Counted from the first letter of the stretch, positions 25,486 through 33,336 are shown. The stretch: DNA of 64,000 nt from Paraburkholderia sp. D15 (GCF_029910215.1 NZ_CP110397.1:434001-498000), one strand, 5' to 3'. Notes: a model not told the origin generated them from the sequence alone. A program made the numbers and translations.

Positions 25486-25884
25486 ATGGAAGGCACTAAA
25501 TCTGCACATTCGCTCAAATACGGTTGGGCCAGTCTTTGGCGTGCTCACGTGGCATTACCTCGTGATATAGCGCCTGACGAGTTCACCATCTTCGTTCGGG
25601 CGACAAATAGCGCTCGCGCCGGCGCCGCGATGGAAGACGTTCTCAAAGCAATGTATCCGGATGCGCATCGAGTGGATTTGGCGGACGCATGCTACAACAT
25701 GAAGTCCGCTCGTGAGTTGGTCGAACAGGGTGTATCGCGCAGCGAAAACGACCGCCTTTTTGAAGTAGCCTGGCAGGGCAACCGCGTGGTGGGCTGGGTA
25801 ACCAAACCCGTCTTTGTAGTGGTCGACTCGCCTGAATTGTTTGAGGCCTGGGCGACCGCCCGGAACGGCAACCACGCAGCGTAG
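25486..25884 (+). CDS. Hypothetical protein
   Basis: 132 residues from ATG 25486, five bases after a GGAAAATG module. Mixed alpha/beta character (FTIFVRATNSARAGAAMEDV, DRLFEVAWQGNRVVGWVTKP, FVVVDSPELFEAWAT). No recognised family. The TAG stop is fused to the next GGAAAA module. Confidence 0.6.
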   Translation: MEGTKSAHSLKYGWASLWRAHVALPRDIAPDEFTIFVRATNSARAGAAMEDVLKAMYPDAHRVDLADACYNMKSARELVEQGVSRSENDRLFEVAWQGNRVVGWVTKPVFVVVDSPELFEAWATARNGNHAA

Positions 25885-25895
25885 GAAAAAGGCAG

Positions 25896-26456
25896 ATGGG
25901 CTTTTCAGTAAATACGTGTGAGCGAAGGGATAGTGCGATTTTCGCGGTAGCAGCCCTCGTATGTGTCGCACTTCTCGTTGGACAAGTCCGTGTCACCCGG
26001 TTTGAAATCCTGTGGCTGGCGTCGTCCGGCATACCGGCCGAACTGATTCTGTCGATCGTGACCATAGGACCGGTGATCGTCATTTTTGCAATCCTTTACG
26101 GGCTTGTCAGATGGCCCACGATCAGTTGGTATCTGTATAAAAAGAACCAGTTTCGCAGGACTGTGGCGGAATGCTCACGGCGCGAATGCGAGTTGCGGCG
26201 AGCGGGGGTGACGGAGTCTGCGGCGTTGGTGACTATTCTTCCGACCTTGACTGACGGGATCTATCGTGCAGATCTGGGGTTGTTTTCGATTCGATCGTCA
26301 CCTGAACCAAAGGCTTATCGCAATCTCGCTGACGACTATATCCGTCGACTCAAGACAATCGCCACCGATAAGGACGAGCCTTCCGGCTCTCGACGGGTGG
26401 CGATCCACGCGTCGATCAAGCACCTTCAGGCCGGTCTTGACGATTTGAATGGTTAA
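25896..26456 (+). CDS. Two-helix membrane protein with cytoplasmic tail
   Basis: 186 residues. Two membrane helices near the N-terminus (IFAVAALVCVALLVG and IVTIGPVIVIFAILYGLV), then a soluble C-terminal region of about 110 residues (AECSRRECELRRAGVTESAA). No known domain recognised. Confidence 0.58.
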   Translation: MGFSVNTCERRDSAIFAVAALVCVALLVGQVRVTRFEILWLASSGIPAELILSIVTIGPVIVIFAILYGLVRWPTISWYLYKKNQFRRTVAECSRRECELRRAGVTESAALVTILPTLTDGIYRADLGLFSIRSSPEPKAYRNLADDYIRRLKTIATDKDEPSGSRRVAIHASIKHLQAGLDDLNG

Positions 26457-26492
26457 GAAAACGCACGTACCCGCGGCGTTACTGGAGCGATG

Positions 26493-26735
26493 ATGACTGG
26501 TACAGAAAAGAAAATTCTCGACCGCCAAGTTCGAGAGTGGACCGCTGAAATCAAGCGGCTTGCAGGGCTTATCGCCGCAGCTCAGGGAACGCCGAGCGCG
26601 GTGCTGCTAATCACTCCGCGCGACGAGGGTTATACCGATGTCGCGCCGGAACTGATCGCCGAAGATGCCATGCATGTTCATAGAGACGGCTGGCCAAATG
26701 GATTTGACGTTGAAATCCTCAATCGCTCAAAATAA
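26493..26735 (+). CDS. Small hypothetical protein
   Basis: 80 residues; of the two adjacent ATGs the second (26493) has the better spacing to GGAG. A helical N-terminus (EKKILDRQVREWTAEIKRLA) precedes a beta-rich end (HRDGWPNGFDVEILN). Not recognised. Confidence 0.55.
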   Translation: MTGTEKKILDRQVREWTAEIKRLAGLIAAAQGTPSAVLLITPRDEGYTDVAPELIAEDAMHVHRDGWPNGFDVEILNRSK

Positions 26736-26910
26736 GTGCCGCAACAAAAATTTTCGCACGAGCAAAGTTACGCTCGACGGAGCGGGTCGTGATAACTCGG
26801 CGGGTGTTGAACAGTTGAGCGAAGCCGAAGCGGTGCCGCTCGCTCAACTCTGCAAGCGCATGACATTCAGCGACATCCGTTCGTGCTCGTTTGACGTCGA
26901 CGAGGCGTAA
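26665..26910 (+). pseudogene. Truncated DUF7706-like protein
   Basis: The last 40 codons (EQLSEAEAVPLAQLCKRMTF, then SDIRSCSFDVDEA) match DUF7706-type small proteins of Burkholderia plasmids, whose family continues after D-E-A with a Tyr-Leu-Met helix. Here a TAA replaces that Tyr position. The upstream codons are unconvincing and no good start is seen, so both ends look damaged. Confidence 0.4.
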
Positions 26911-26990
26911 TCATCGTGACGCTGTAGACGGCTCCGAGGGTCACGTATAGGCCGGCGTATTCGCCTCGATAACCTTTCGAGCGAGCCGCT

Positions 26991-27245
26991 GTGATCGCGC
27001 GTAAGCGCATTGCGCAACTTCTGCATTCCGGTGTCCGCGAGGCATTGGCCGCGAATGAGCGAGAGCCGCTGTTTTCGCGCAGCCTGAGCGGCCAGGCGAC
27101 TCTACGCATTGGCCCAGATCTACCCTGGTCGCATGCCAATCTGGTAGCTGTGATGGCCCGTGAGGATATCGTGGCATTCGCGAGCGATCGTTTCTGCGCC
27201 GATGCCTGCATCGGTGCTCATGGGGTCGGGGGTTCGGAAGTCTAG
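26991..27245 (+). CDS. Possible hypothetical protein
   Basis: 84 residues from GTG 26991. Composition is reasonable (IARKRIAQLLHSGVREALAA, then DLPWSHANLVAVMAREDIVA). Ribosome-binding site is weak and long minus-strand frames overlap, so support is modest. Confidence 0.38.
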   Translation: MIARKRIAQLLHSGVREALAANEREPLFSRSLSGQATLRIGPDLPWSHANLVAVMAREDIVAFASDRFCADACIGAHGVGGSEV

Positions 27246-27397
27246 ATATCTGACACAAATATCGGGATCGATTCGATTGACCGCGCGACGCTGCCCCAGC
27301 GCTTACTCGGCGAAGCGCGCGGCGCATTGAGTTATGATCATTCGTCTTTCCGTAAGCGGGCGCACGACGCGCCAGGTCATAGATATTGGGGGTAACG

Positions 27398-27574
27398 ATG
27401 ACGAAGGTGCGCGTACAACAATTCTCGGAGACCGAGGACGAGTTCATCCCGCTCGGTGAGGAGCAGCTCCTTAACCTCACCGACGACGACATTAGAGAGC
27501 TTGAGGCAAGCGGGCGCGAGGTCATCTACCTTGCCAGTCATGACGGCTACTTCGCGTTGCTCGACTTCGTATAG
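27398..27574 (+). CDS. Small acidic hypothetical protein
   Basis: 58 residues from ATG 27398, after GGGGGTAAC. Strongly acidic helix (EEQLLNLTDDDIRELEASGR) then VIYLASHDGYFALLDFV. A -10-like TATGAT lies about 65 bases upstream. No family recognised. Confidence 0.55.
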   Translation: MTKVRVQQFSETEDEFIPLGEEQLLNLTDDDIRELEASGREVIYLASHDGYFALLDFV

Positions 27575-27596
27575 GCACGCCGAGAAAAAGGGGAAA

Positions 27597-27680
27597 ATGC
27601 GGGCATCGGAGAGACTCGTACCGTACCAGCTAATTGCTCCTGGCGACCTGATGGGGGGCTGGGGTGTCGCACCGAGGTGA
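27597..27680 (+). CDS. Possible micropeptide
   Basis: 27 residues after AGGGGAAA (MRASERLVPYQLIAPGDLMG and a short tail). Weak evidence: only the ribosome-binding site and position favour it. Confidence 0.25.
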   Translation: MRASERLVPYQLIAPGDLMGGWGVAPR

Positions 27681-28350
27681 ATGGTAGCGAGGAGGTCTTC
27701 GACGTTATCAAAGCACGGCCAAAAAAGCCAACTCGCGCAGGACGACGCGGCGGGCGTCGAAATCGCGGTCGGTACGAATCTGGTCGCGCACTAAACCACC
27801 GAACGCAACCAAAATCCATATCAACGCACGAGGGCTCCGATTCAGCATTTTCTAAAGACGTCACTCCTTAGATGGGCGCTCAACTGGTCGCCGCCGGGTC
27901 CATAGTGAGGCGAATCGCAATCCTTTGCGTTTGCGGACCGCCTAGGCCGGTGAAGCGCCCTCTCCCCGCCTGCCGTCCGCGCGGCTGAACGATGACCACT
28001 ACTGGCGCCGGTGCTGCCTGTCGTGGACGGAGCCTAATTGCCCTCGGCTGCGAGATTGCGTGTGGTTGGGCTCGAATACCAAACCTCAAAAGCCCCATTT
28101 TTTAATACAGCTTTTGCCCTAACGACGGTTCGTGATTCGTGAGAGAGTATGTGCCACAGTGAAACGGGTAAGCAACGTGAATTCGCAGGGTTTGGCTTTG
28201 CAAGTTGCAAAAGTCTTAGGCTCGTTCGATTGACGGCTTCTATACGGGGGCATGCTCCGTGCACTGGGAGCGCACCGAAGCTCTATCGAGGGCCGTTGTC
28301 GCGCGTACCGTCGGCTCAAAAAGCGCTGACTTTGTGGTGAGATAGGGACG
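27681..28350. other. No supported gene
   Basis: A plus frame from GTG 27677 (64 codons, Arg-rich) and a minus frame at 27880-28098 ending LTMDPAATS exist, but neither has a convincing start, ribosome-binding site or family pattern. The stretch looks eroded. Confidence 0.35.
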
Positions 28351-28530
28351 ATGATTACGCGTAAGCGACTGTTGAGCGGCATAGCCTCCTTGAGCGGCCT
28401 CGGATTCTTTATGGGCTTGATCACCAACGTGTTTGGAACCGCCCCTCTCGATTGGGAAGAGCTGATCATTTCCGTGGTCGGCATAAGCCTTGCGATGGCA
28501 GTCGCCGTCCATAGTTCGCGCATGAAATAG
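28351..28530 (+). CDS. Micro membrane protein
   Basis: 59 residues with AGGGACG before the ATG. Two hydrophobic segments (LLSGIASLSGLGFFMGLI and LIISVVGISLAMAVAV) and basic ends (MITRKR, SSRMK). Well-formed but unrecognised; just below common length cut-offs. Confidence 0.5.
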   Translation: MITRKRLLSGIASLSGLGFFMGLITNVFGTAPLDWEELIISVVGISLAMAVAVHSSRMK

Positions 28531-28586
28531 CAAAGGCGTCGAGCTGGTCTTCTTCTTGATGATGCATTTCCGTTGACGGCCAAGCA

Positions 28587-28793
28587 ATGATCGCGTCGAC
28601 CATGCGGATATGTCGCAGGCCGAGTTCGACGCGCTGCCGGGGTACCGGTAACGAGAGTGTTCGATTGGCGACATGGAAGGCTCTCGATGGCCGCGTTTGT
28701 CATCAGCGCGTGAAGCGAATCGACACCATCCCGGCGCGGACCGGCATGCAAACAGATATCGTGACCGAGACGGAATGTGACCACGAAGACTGA
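28587..28793 (+). CDS. Doubtful small protein
   Basis: 68 codons. The second half (ATWKALDGRVCHQRVKRIDT) reads sensibly, but the first half is out of register with another sensible frame (DRVDHADMSQAEFDALPGYR). It is probably a damaged gene rather than one real protein. Confidence 0.25.
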   Translation: MIASTMRICRRPSSTRCRGTGNESVRLATWKALDGRVCHQRVKRIDTIPARTGMQTDIVTETECDHED

Positions 28794-28981
28794 CCGGATC
28801 TTGCGTTGACCAGCACCTTGCGATTGGTAGAAATTCTTCCGATTTGCAATCGCGTTCGGCCACCGTTCAGATGGTAGAACGTTGCGATTATCGCGGTCAG
28901 CCTGCGGATCGTCTCGGGGACATCGATGTCCGCCAGGCTTCGTTCACAAGCGCGTTGAATTTAAATCGGAGAAGGAAACAG

Positions 28982-29239
28982 ATGAAAAGATTTGTGTTTT
29001 ACGTCTGGATGGCGGTCTGGATATCCATTTGTTGCTACGGCTTTCGGATCATGCCGCACGCTCTCGCCGAAATGTTCGACGCATCGTGGAAAATGCTGAC
29101 GTCGGACCCGTCGGTTCCGGTGTTCATGGATATGCGACCTGGTTCTTTTGGGATGGGCGTGATCGCGCTGATTGGCGGTGGATTCGTGACGATCGGAGTT
29201 TACTGCTGGGCTTTTGCGAAGTCGGACGATCACGACTGA
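28982..29239 (+). CDS. Small two-helix membrane protein
   Basis: 85 residues with GAAGGAAACAG before the ATG. Membrane helices FVFYVWMAVWISICCYGF and GVIALIGGGFVTIGVYCWAF flank a loop of about 30 residues. No family recognised. Confidence 0.58.
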   Translation: MKRFVFYVWMAVWISICCYGFRIMPHALAEMFDASWKMLTSDPSVPVFMDMRPGSFGMGVIALIGGGFVTIGVYCWAFAKSDDHD

Positions 29240-29542
29240 CAGGGCAAAATGGGGTGCATGGCTAGTGCTCGCTCTGTGTAGTGCGCAGAATGTGGCAGGT
29301 GTGGCGAAAAACACCTCGACGGTGATTCGCACGATGGTGAGACTTCTGCCTGTGCTGTGAGTCGCCTATGAAGCTGAAGTGGGATGGTGGCGTCGTACTG
29401 GAGACACAGCAGAGTGTCGCGGCGCCGATTCGTGCTGATCTTCTTCAGGCTCGACCTTCCGGTGGTCGACGACGCGAGCTACGGCGCGGCGTCTTTGGTG
29501 AGCATCGCGCTAATCGCTAGAATGCTGTTCGGGCTTGCGCCG

Positions 29543-29671
29543 ATGGCCATCGAGGTCGAGAAAGCGCTTCTGCGCTTCTGCGGCTCTGTGTGGCGACATG
29601 CAACCTCGTCCCAGTCGGGACGATCAATAAAGCGACAGGAAAACCCCGGCCGCGCCGGCATAGAGGAATAG
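29543..29671 (+). CDS. Micropeptide, paralogue of the 22865 peptide
   Basis: 42 residues starting MAIEVEKALLRFCGS, clearly related to MAVEIDKALLRLCGG at 22865; both lie after GGGCTTG-N2-CCG. The frame is open upstream to 29384, with a hydrophobic stretch (SLVSIALIARMLFGLAPMA), so a 95-residue product is possible. The stop at 29671 is one base before the next ATG. Confidence 0.42.
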   Translation: MAIEVEKALLRFCGSVWRHATSSQSGRSIKRQENPGRAGIEE

Positions 29672-30073
29672 ATGAAAAAGCTTCTTGTTGCTGCCGTCGG
29701 GATTCTCTCTCTCGCAGCACACGCAGGAGAGTCCCTGAGCACACGTACTGAACTACCTGCAGGCCAGAGTTTCGAATGTGCAGCTCTCGAGAGGCCTGAC
29801 GTAGTTCAGGCAATGACGGACGACACCGTCGTTCATTGTGAAGCGGTAAAAGACGTTCTAAGTCGCGTGTCAAACGCGATCTTGATCCCTCGAGGGAGTC
29901 GTCTGGCCGGCCGGAAGAAAGGCGACCGCATCGAGTGGGACTCGTTGAGCATGCCGAACGGGGCAACGGTCAGGGGCTCAGCTATCTTCGCGTCACTGAT
30001 CGACAGAACAGGCGCTGCGTATATTGTGACCGCCCAGCGGGACGTTAACGTTCGTCTCGTTGAATCGAAATAA
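29672..30073 (+). CDS. Exported protein with VirB10/TrbI-like C-terminal domain
   Basis: 133 residues with signal peptide (MKKLLVAAVGILSLAAHAG) and AGAGGAATAG before the ATG. The mature part SNAILIPRGSRLAGRKKGDR, then IEWDSLSMPNGATVRG follows the VirB10/TrbI beta-barrel domain of type IV secretion channels. No membrane anchor or Pro-rich arm of full-length VirB10 (about 400 residues) is present, and no other secretion genes are nearby. It may be a stand-alone homologue acting in the envelope. Confidence 0.6.
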   Translation: MKKLLVAAVGILSLAAHAGESLSTRTELPAGQSFECAALERPDVVQAMTDDTVVHCEAVKDVLSRVSNAILIPRGSRLAGRKKGDRIEWDSLSMPNGATVRGSAIFASLIDRTGAAYIVTAQRDVNVRLVESK

Positions 30074-30093
30074 TGGGATAGTGGACAACCTTT

Positions 30094-30363
30094 ATGGATA
30101 CGACAACGGTCCTCTTTGAAGTCGCGCTTGCGCTTGCGGTCGTAGCGGTCCTTGCGCTCGTGGTGGCCGTTATGCGTCGCGTGCCGAGGGAGCGCATCCA
30201 GATCGAGATGAGTCGAACCGCCTATCTCGACGAAGGAGGAAAAGAGAGGGTCTCCTATTCATTCGGGCACGACCATCCCAGGACAACGTGGGACCACCTT
30301 CGCGTCGCGCTGGCCCGCAGGCGCTTCCACCGGCTGTCCAATGACGACCGTGACGTTGTCTGA
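30094..30363 (+). CDS. Single-helix membrane protein
   Basis: 89 residues. N-terminal helix VLFEVALALAVVAVLALVVA, then a basic region (RRVPRERIQIEMSRTAYLDE) and a His/Arg-rich end. Twenty bases after the VirB10-like gene; probably co-transcribed. Function unknown. Confidence 0.55.
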   Translation: MDTTTVLFEVALALAVVAVLALVVAVMRRVPRERIQIEMSRTAYLDEGGKERVSYSFGHDHPRTTWDHLRVALARRRFHRLSNDDRDVV

Positions 30364-30518
30364 TGGGTCCGATACCACGCAAATAGAAGTCAACACCTGA
30401 GATTCCCGCTCGCCCCGTCCGTTGGGGTGGCAAGAGCGCATGTCTAACGTGACAGCGTACCGCGCGAAGTTGAATGCGCAAGGAAAGTTCAATCGGCGTT
30501 GACGCGAAACGCATCGCG

Positions 30519-30547
30519 TTTGACGCCGCCATATTTGCGGCTAGAAT
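30519..30547 (+). promoter_or_regulatory. Candidate sigma-70 promoter of the Tlde1-like pair
   Basis: TTTGAC (30519-30524) and TAGAAT (30542-30547) are separated by exactly 17 bases. The leader to ATG 30666 is about 110 bases. Confidence 0.5.
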
Positions 30548-30665
30548 CGGCCCGCTGTGCGCTTCCCAATTTATGCGGAGCGAATGCATTAGCGGCAGGT
30601 TGCGCGAGCGCGTAATCGCGTGAGCGCATTGAATTCCGATCGCAAATCACAGGGAGGGCTGTGCG

Positions 30666-31031
30666 ATGCCGTGGATTTATAGCCAACAGACTGGCCGGAT
30701 CTATCACGATGGGAGCTTCGTCGGGCTAGGTTACGCAGGTCGAGGCGCGGGAAAGAACAATCCCGCAGCGCAAACGCAGGAAGGAGTCGGGCCACTGCCG
30801 CGCGGCACCTACACGATCGGACCACCGTTCACGCATCAGCATGCTGGCGTCTACACGATGCGGCTTACCCCGCAACCAGGGACGGTGACCTTCGGCCGAT
30901 CCGGGTTCATGTTGCACGGGGACAGTCTCGACCATCCAGGTCAGGCATCGGACGGGTGCATCGTCCAGAATCTCAGCGTCCGCCGGCGTGTCTGGGAAAG
31001 TGGCGATCGTAGGCTTGAGGTGACGCAATGA
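30666..31031 (+). CDS. Tlde1-like (DUF2778) L,D-transpeptidase effector
   Basis: 121 residues. The whole Tlde1 pattern is visible: PWIYSQQTGRIYHDGSFVGL, GVGPLPRGTYTIGPPF, VTFGRSGFMLHGDS with the catalytic-site His, and QASDGCIVQNLS with the nucleophile Cys. In type VI secretion Tlde1 acts in the target periplasm, attacking or editing peptidoglycan tetrapeptides. No signal peptide, as expected for a secreted effector. The next gene overlaps by four bases (ATGA) and encodes a periplasmic protein, the usual immunity position. Confidence 0.78.
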   Translation: MPWIYSQQTGRIYHDGSFVGLGYAGRGAGKNNPAAQTQEGVGPLPRGTYTIGPPFTHQHAGVYTMRLTPQPGTVTFGRSGFMLHGDSLDHPGQASDGCIVQNLSVRRRVWESGDRRLEVTQ

Positions 31032-31375
31032 AGGCCGTCGTCCTCTCTGCCGCCCTACTCCTGATCGCACCCGCCCTTTCGCTCGCGACGTCGCCCGGGC
31101 AATGCGTCAGCTGGCCACGAAATATCGCCGAGGTGAAGCTGAAAAACGCTGGAATTACCGATCCCCAAAAGCTCGACGAATCCAAAACGCGAGCCACCCG
31201 CATTGCATCACAGGCGATCGGCAAAGACCTGTACCGCGACGTCTATTCCATCACCTTCTACGAGAAGTCCGGAAGGGAGATCCAGGTGATCACCGCAAGC
31301 GAAGCGTCCTCGTCGGAGTGTTCGATGGGCAGCGTGGACGTCTACGTGGTCTCGCAAAAGCTCGCGGACGAGTGA
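31028..31375 (+). CDS. Candidate Tldi-type periplasmic immunity protein
   Basis: 115 residues with signal peptide (MKAVVLSAALLLIAPALSLA). The mature domain has two cysteines (SPGQCVSW and SSECSMGSVDVYVV), suitable for a disulfide in the periplasm. Overlap of start with the effector stop and periplasmic targeting fit an immunity protein that blocks the L,D-transpeptidase. The assignment rests on context rather than on a recognised immunity family. Confidence 0.6.
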   Translation: MKAVVLSAALLLIAPALSLATSPGQCVSWPRNIAEVKLKNAGITDPQKLDESKTRATRIASQAIGKDLYRDVYSITFYEKSGREIQVITASEASSSECSMGSVDVYVVSQKLADE

Positions 31376-31471
31376 TTGTTTCCGGCTGGGCGCCCTACCC
31401 CCGCGCGGCACCAGATTGCGCCCGCTCGCGGGTGCCCCCATTAACCCCTTTGAAGAACGGAAAAACTTTTG

Positions 31472-31756
31472 ATGGCACGTTACAAAGAGCTACTCGATCA
31501 AAAACGTGATCTGGAACAGCGCATCGAGGCGGCTCGACGCGCCGAAGCGGCAGCAGAACTCGAAAGGGTTCGCCAGACGATCGCCGAATTTGGTTTTACG
31601 CCCGAGCAGGTGTTCAGGAAGTACCGTAAAGGCGCCGGCGTGCCCGCCGAACCGAAATACCGTAATGCGGCAACGGGTGAGACGTGGAGCGGCCGCGGTC
31701 GCACGCCGCGTTGGCTCGCCGGCCAGGATCCAGAGTCTTTCCGGATCAAGGAATGA
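31472..31756 (+). CDS. H-NS family nucleoid protein (Bv3F type)
   Basis: 94 residues: N-terminal coiled coil (YKELLDQKRDLEQRIEAARR, then ELERVRQTIAEFGF) and C-terminal DNA-binding core (YRNAATGETWSGRGRTPRWL). This is the short Burkholderia H-NS type with the G-R-G-R-T-P-R-W motif that contacts AT-rich minor grooves. Element-borne copies often silence foreign genes and limit host cost. ATGA overlap with the next gene. Confidence 0.88.
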   Translation: MARYKELLDQKRDLEQRIEAARRAEAAAELERVRQTIAEFGFTPEQVFRKYRKGAGVPAEPKYRNAATGETWSGRGRTPRWLAGQDPESFRIKE

Positions 31757-32334
31757 CCGACGGCACGCGAGCTGCGGGTCGCAGACGAATCTATCTCGCT
31801 GGTTTTGACGTTTTCCGGATCGATGCGGTGGACTATGGTCGCTCGTTGCAGCGACTCTGCGCGCGGTTTGGATTCGAAGGGGTCTTCCCGCTCGACGCGA
31901 GCGCGCCTCCGGGTTTAGAGCAAGCGGACCTCGCCGCCTGGATCTGTCGTGCGAATCTCGCGGCAATAAGAGCCGCCGACATGGTGATGGCCAATGTGGC
32001 GGACTTCCGGGGCGTTGGAGAGCCTGACTGTGGCACGGCGTTTGAGATGGGCTTCGCTGCAGCGCTCGGAAAAGAAATCTGGGGCTATCGAGATCACGAT
32101 AGACCCCTGCTGCGGCATGTACCGTCTACGATAACGCCGGCGGGCCGGGTGTGTGAAAAGGGGTATCTGGTCGAAGATTTCGGGCTGCCGGTGAACCTGA
32201 TGCTTGCGTGTAGTGCGCGCATCATCGCCGGCGGACCACAGGCGTGTCTGAGCGCGATCGCGCAAGCGTGGGGGAGCGATAGCACCCCTTCCCCTTATAG
32301 ACCGACTGGCGAATCGCAGATTCGCGTCGCGTAG
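31753..32334 (+). CDS. Nucleoside 2-deoxyribosyltransferase family protein
   Basis: 193 residues from ATG 31753. Motifs of the family: RRIYLAGFDVF at the start, AAIRAADMVMANVADFRG with the acidic residue, and DCGTAFEMGFAAALGKEIWGY, the catalytic-Glu G-T-A-x-E region. Members cleave or exchange nucleobases. Overlap with hns suggests one transcript. Within mobile elements such enzymes may work in nucleotide salvage or as phage-defence effectors; no evidence here decides. Confidence 0.75.
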   Translation: MTDGTRAAGRRRIYLAGFDVFRIDAVDYGRSLQRLCARFGFEGVFPLDASAPPGLEQADLAAWICRANLAAIRAADMVMANVADFRGVGEPDCGTAFEMGFAAALGKEIWGYRDHDRPLLRHVPSTITPAGRVCEKGYLVEDFGLPVNLMLACSARIIAGGPQACLSAIAQAWGSDSTPSPYRPTGESQIRVA

Positions 32335-32360
32335 GGGGCAACGCAAATTCAGTATATAAG

Positions 32361-33278
32361 GTGGCTCAAATGGAAGCTCCCTCACCGTGGCTGACCCAGC
32401 CGCGAGAGGCTTATCACGACTGGCAGGTTAATGAAGCAGCGGGGGCTGACCGGCGCGCCTTCTCGCAGCGCTCTATCGTCCAGCACGTCGCCATGTTTGA
32501 TCGGCTACTACGCTTTCTGACCCAGCATCACACGACGTTGGCTACCTTCGGCCCGGACCATCTCGGCGCGTTTTTTGAGGACGTGGAGAAGCGCTGTGAG
32601 CCCGGAACGACCACCCGTCTGCGCTACTTCAAACTGGTCGACCGGCTTTGCCGGCATTTGGTAGAAATAGGTTTGCGCGAAGCAAATCCGGCGGCATCGT
32701 TCGCGGAACAGGCGTGGCCCGAGGCCGAGCCAATTCCGCTCTTTCTTGACGCGGCCGCCGACGCCGCGCTGCAGGCATACGTCCAGGACCTGGCCAGTGA
32801 CGACACGCGCGCAGCGCGGAGCCGGGCGGTGGTTGCGCTCCTGCTTGGCACCGGTATCACCGCCGTCGAATGTCGGCTGGCTTGCGCTGGCGACGTCACG
32901 CTGATCGGTGAGCGGCCGGAGATTCGCGTGCCAAAACGTGGACCACGGCTCGAGCGTGTCGTGGCCCTCCCACCATTCAGTCTGCCGGCGTTACTCGCAT
33001 GGCAGAACCATCGTCCGGTATCAGCCCGCGAACTCCTCTTCGTTGGGCCGCAAACGCCTGACCGTCCCGTCAACGATGCTTTGTTGGGGACGATCGTCCG
33101 CGACGCACTTGACGCGATCGGCTTTGTGGCGCCCGACATGAGCCCGCGCGTCCTGCGCAACACGTTCGCGCGGCGTGCGCTACTCGCTGGAAAGAGTAAT
33201 GCGGACGTGACCCGATTGCTGGGCCTGGCGAGCCAGCGCACAGCAATCCGCATGCGCGCGACGCTGCCACGAACCTGA
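32361..33278 (+). CDS. Tyrosine-recombinase family protein (XerC-like)
   Basis: 305 residues from GTG 32361 (ATG 32370 possible). N-terminal core-binding domain (QRSIVQHVAMFDRLLRFLTQ, then TTRLRYFKLVDRLCRHL) and a catalytic-domain fold (SRAVVALLLGTGITAVECRL, MSPRVLRNTFARRALLAGKS, VTRLLGLASQRTAIRMRATL). As in related ICE/plasmid proteins, the usual second His and the nucleophile Tyr are not evident in the last motif. It may be a divergent recombinase or a structural homologue. Confidence 0.8.
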   Translation: MAQMEAPSPWLTQPREAYHDWQVNEAAGADRRAFSQRSIVQHVAMFDRLLRFLTQHHTTLATFGPDHLGAFFEDVEKRCEPGTTTRLRYFKLVDRLCRHLVEIGLREANPAASFAEQAWPEAEPIPLFLDAAADAALQAYVQDLASDDTRAARSRAVVALLLGTGITAVECRLACAGDVTLIGERPEIRVPKRGPRLERVVALPPFSLPALLAWQNHRPVSARELLFVGPQTPDRPVNDALLGTIVRDALDAIGFVAPDMSPRVLRNTFARRALLAGKSNADVTRLLGLASQRTAIRMRATLPRT

Positions 33279-33307
33279 TCACTGCGGCGGTGAAGACGCT
33301 GCCGCTC

Positions 33308-33336
33308 TTGACTTTACTTCGTACTCCATAGGCTGG
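33308..33336 (+). promoter_or_regulatory. TTGACT promoter-like site before 33379 gene
   Basis: TTGACT at 33308 matches the -35 seen at other backbone genes. A clear -10 at 17 bases is not present, so the call is tentative. Confidence 0.3.

Larger units (their letters stand above)
20870..25890 (+). repeat. Dispersed GGAAAAC ribosome-binding module
   Basis: A short sequence close to (A/C)GGAAAAC recurs right after stop codons and 4 to about 25 bases before the next start: 20870, 21357, 21634, 22082, 22312, 22957, 23223, 23449, 23757, 24071, and in looser form at 25475, 25883, 26456, 29638 and 31458. In several cases the stop codon and module are fused (TAGGAAAACG at 21633, 22081, 23448). The AGGA part would serve as Shine-Dalgarno, the A-run as an unstructured spacer. 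Such uniform spacers are unusual between unrelated genes. Confidence 0.7.

Noticed and set aside
29672..30073. Type IV secretion locus
   Set aside because: Only one VirB10-like domain is present; no VirB4, VirD4, relaxase or pilin genes were recognised in the window.
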